A stretch of DNA of 64,000 nt from Cercophora sp. LCS_1 (taxonomy: Eukaryota > Ascomycota > Sordariomycetes > Sordariales > Lasiosphaeriaceae): the NCBI GenBank assembly GCA_036250225.1, contig JAPZLL010000015.1, positions 310,001 to 374,000 of the forward strand, written 5' to 3'. Of this stretch, positions 63,799 through 64,000 are shown one piece after another. Made by a program: the position numbers and the translations under genes. The number at the start of each line of letters is the position of its first letter. Within the stretch, counting starts at the first letter, position 1. Below the pieces are notes generated by a model, which worked only from the letters and a program-made list of their open reading frames with translations, made no database searches and was not told the origin of the DNA.

Positions 63799-63961
63799 CA
63801 TTGCTTCCCTTCGCAAAGTGAGCAATGAAAACCGCATTCGTTCGATAAAAAAATCATCTGAAGGAAGTGCAATACTTGGCCAGTTATCTCCCTCGGATTT
63901 GCACGTCGTACTCGTTGTGGCTCCGGTCCGAGTGGGACCGATTGACGCCGGGCCACGGCTT
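63799..63961. repeat. diverged direct repeat, copy 2
   Basis: Second copy, 573 bases downstream, with a ~10-base insertion relative to copy 1. In both copies the minus strand can be read as LHFLQxIF, so they may derive from a duplicated coding segment. The window ends 39 bases later. Confidence 0.85.
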
Positions 63962-64000
63962 CGGGAGCGCCAAGACGGCCCCGCATGTGCTCTGACAGCG

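Overview
The window looks like chromosomal DNA of a filamentous ascomycete (Pezizomycotina, probably Sordariomycetes and plant-associated). The genes are monocistronic on both strands and carry short 47-87 nt introns with GT-AG (twice GC-AG) borders and CTRAC-like branch sites. The families present are fungal ones: HET, DUF1996, GH7, a LaeA-type methyltransferase, P450, 2EXR, CFEM-like and a Gal80-like oxidoreductase. There is no bacterial operon structure, CRISPR array or rRNA. All exon joins given here were derived by reading splice sites and reading frames by eye.

Layout. 0-3.6 kb: a large JmjC plus Ulp1-like gene with in-frame stops, probably decayed. 4.8-8.4 kb: a two-exon unknown protein and a small protein-kinase-like-fold protein. 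8.7-22.2 kb: mostly intact metabolic and secreted genes (extended SDR reductase, F-box-like gene with defects, Gfo/Idh/MocA oxidoreductase, small secreted protein, Nudix hydrolase, an 820-residue HET protein, DUF1996 secreted protein). 23.7 kb: a tRNA-Asp(GTC) with a 10-nt intron. 24.3-30 kb: ankyrin protein, three-exon cytochrome P450 and a 75-residue Cys-rich protein too short for ordinary ORF calling. 31.5-36.8 kb: a broken HET gene converging on a four-exon gene for a 1,109-residue membrane protein with a caspase-like N-terminus. 37.3-46.5 kb: CFEM-like membrane protein, LaeA-like methyltransferase beside a GNAT fragment, then four small genes, three of which carry Gly/Ala-rich repeats (H-type lectin, single-pass membrane protein, 199-residue protein). 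48-50.5 kb: fragments of 2EXR, unknown and DUF7580-like genes around a telomere-like GGGTTAGGGTT. 51-57 kb: intact HET gene, GH7 endoglucanase with a GPI-like tail, D-2-hydroxyacid dehydrogenase. 57-64 kb: HET C-terminal fragment, a seven-exon C2H2 zinc-finger gene with two frameshifts, a NACHT remnant and a diverged direct repeat.

Taken together, the right half looks like a fast-turnover accessory region enriched in fungal self/non-self recognition and cell-death families (four HET loci, a caspase-like protein, NACHT and DUF7580 remnants), many broken by single stops, small frameshifts or truncation. The left-middle part holds conventional metabolism and secretion genes. The most unusual intact gene is the caspase-like membrane protein at 33.3-36.8 kb; the most unusual cluster is the Gly-repeat gene group at 41.2-46.5 kb.
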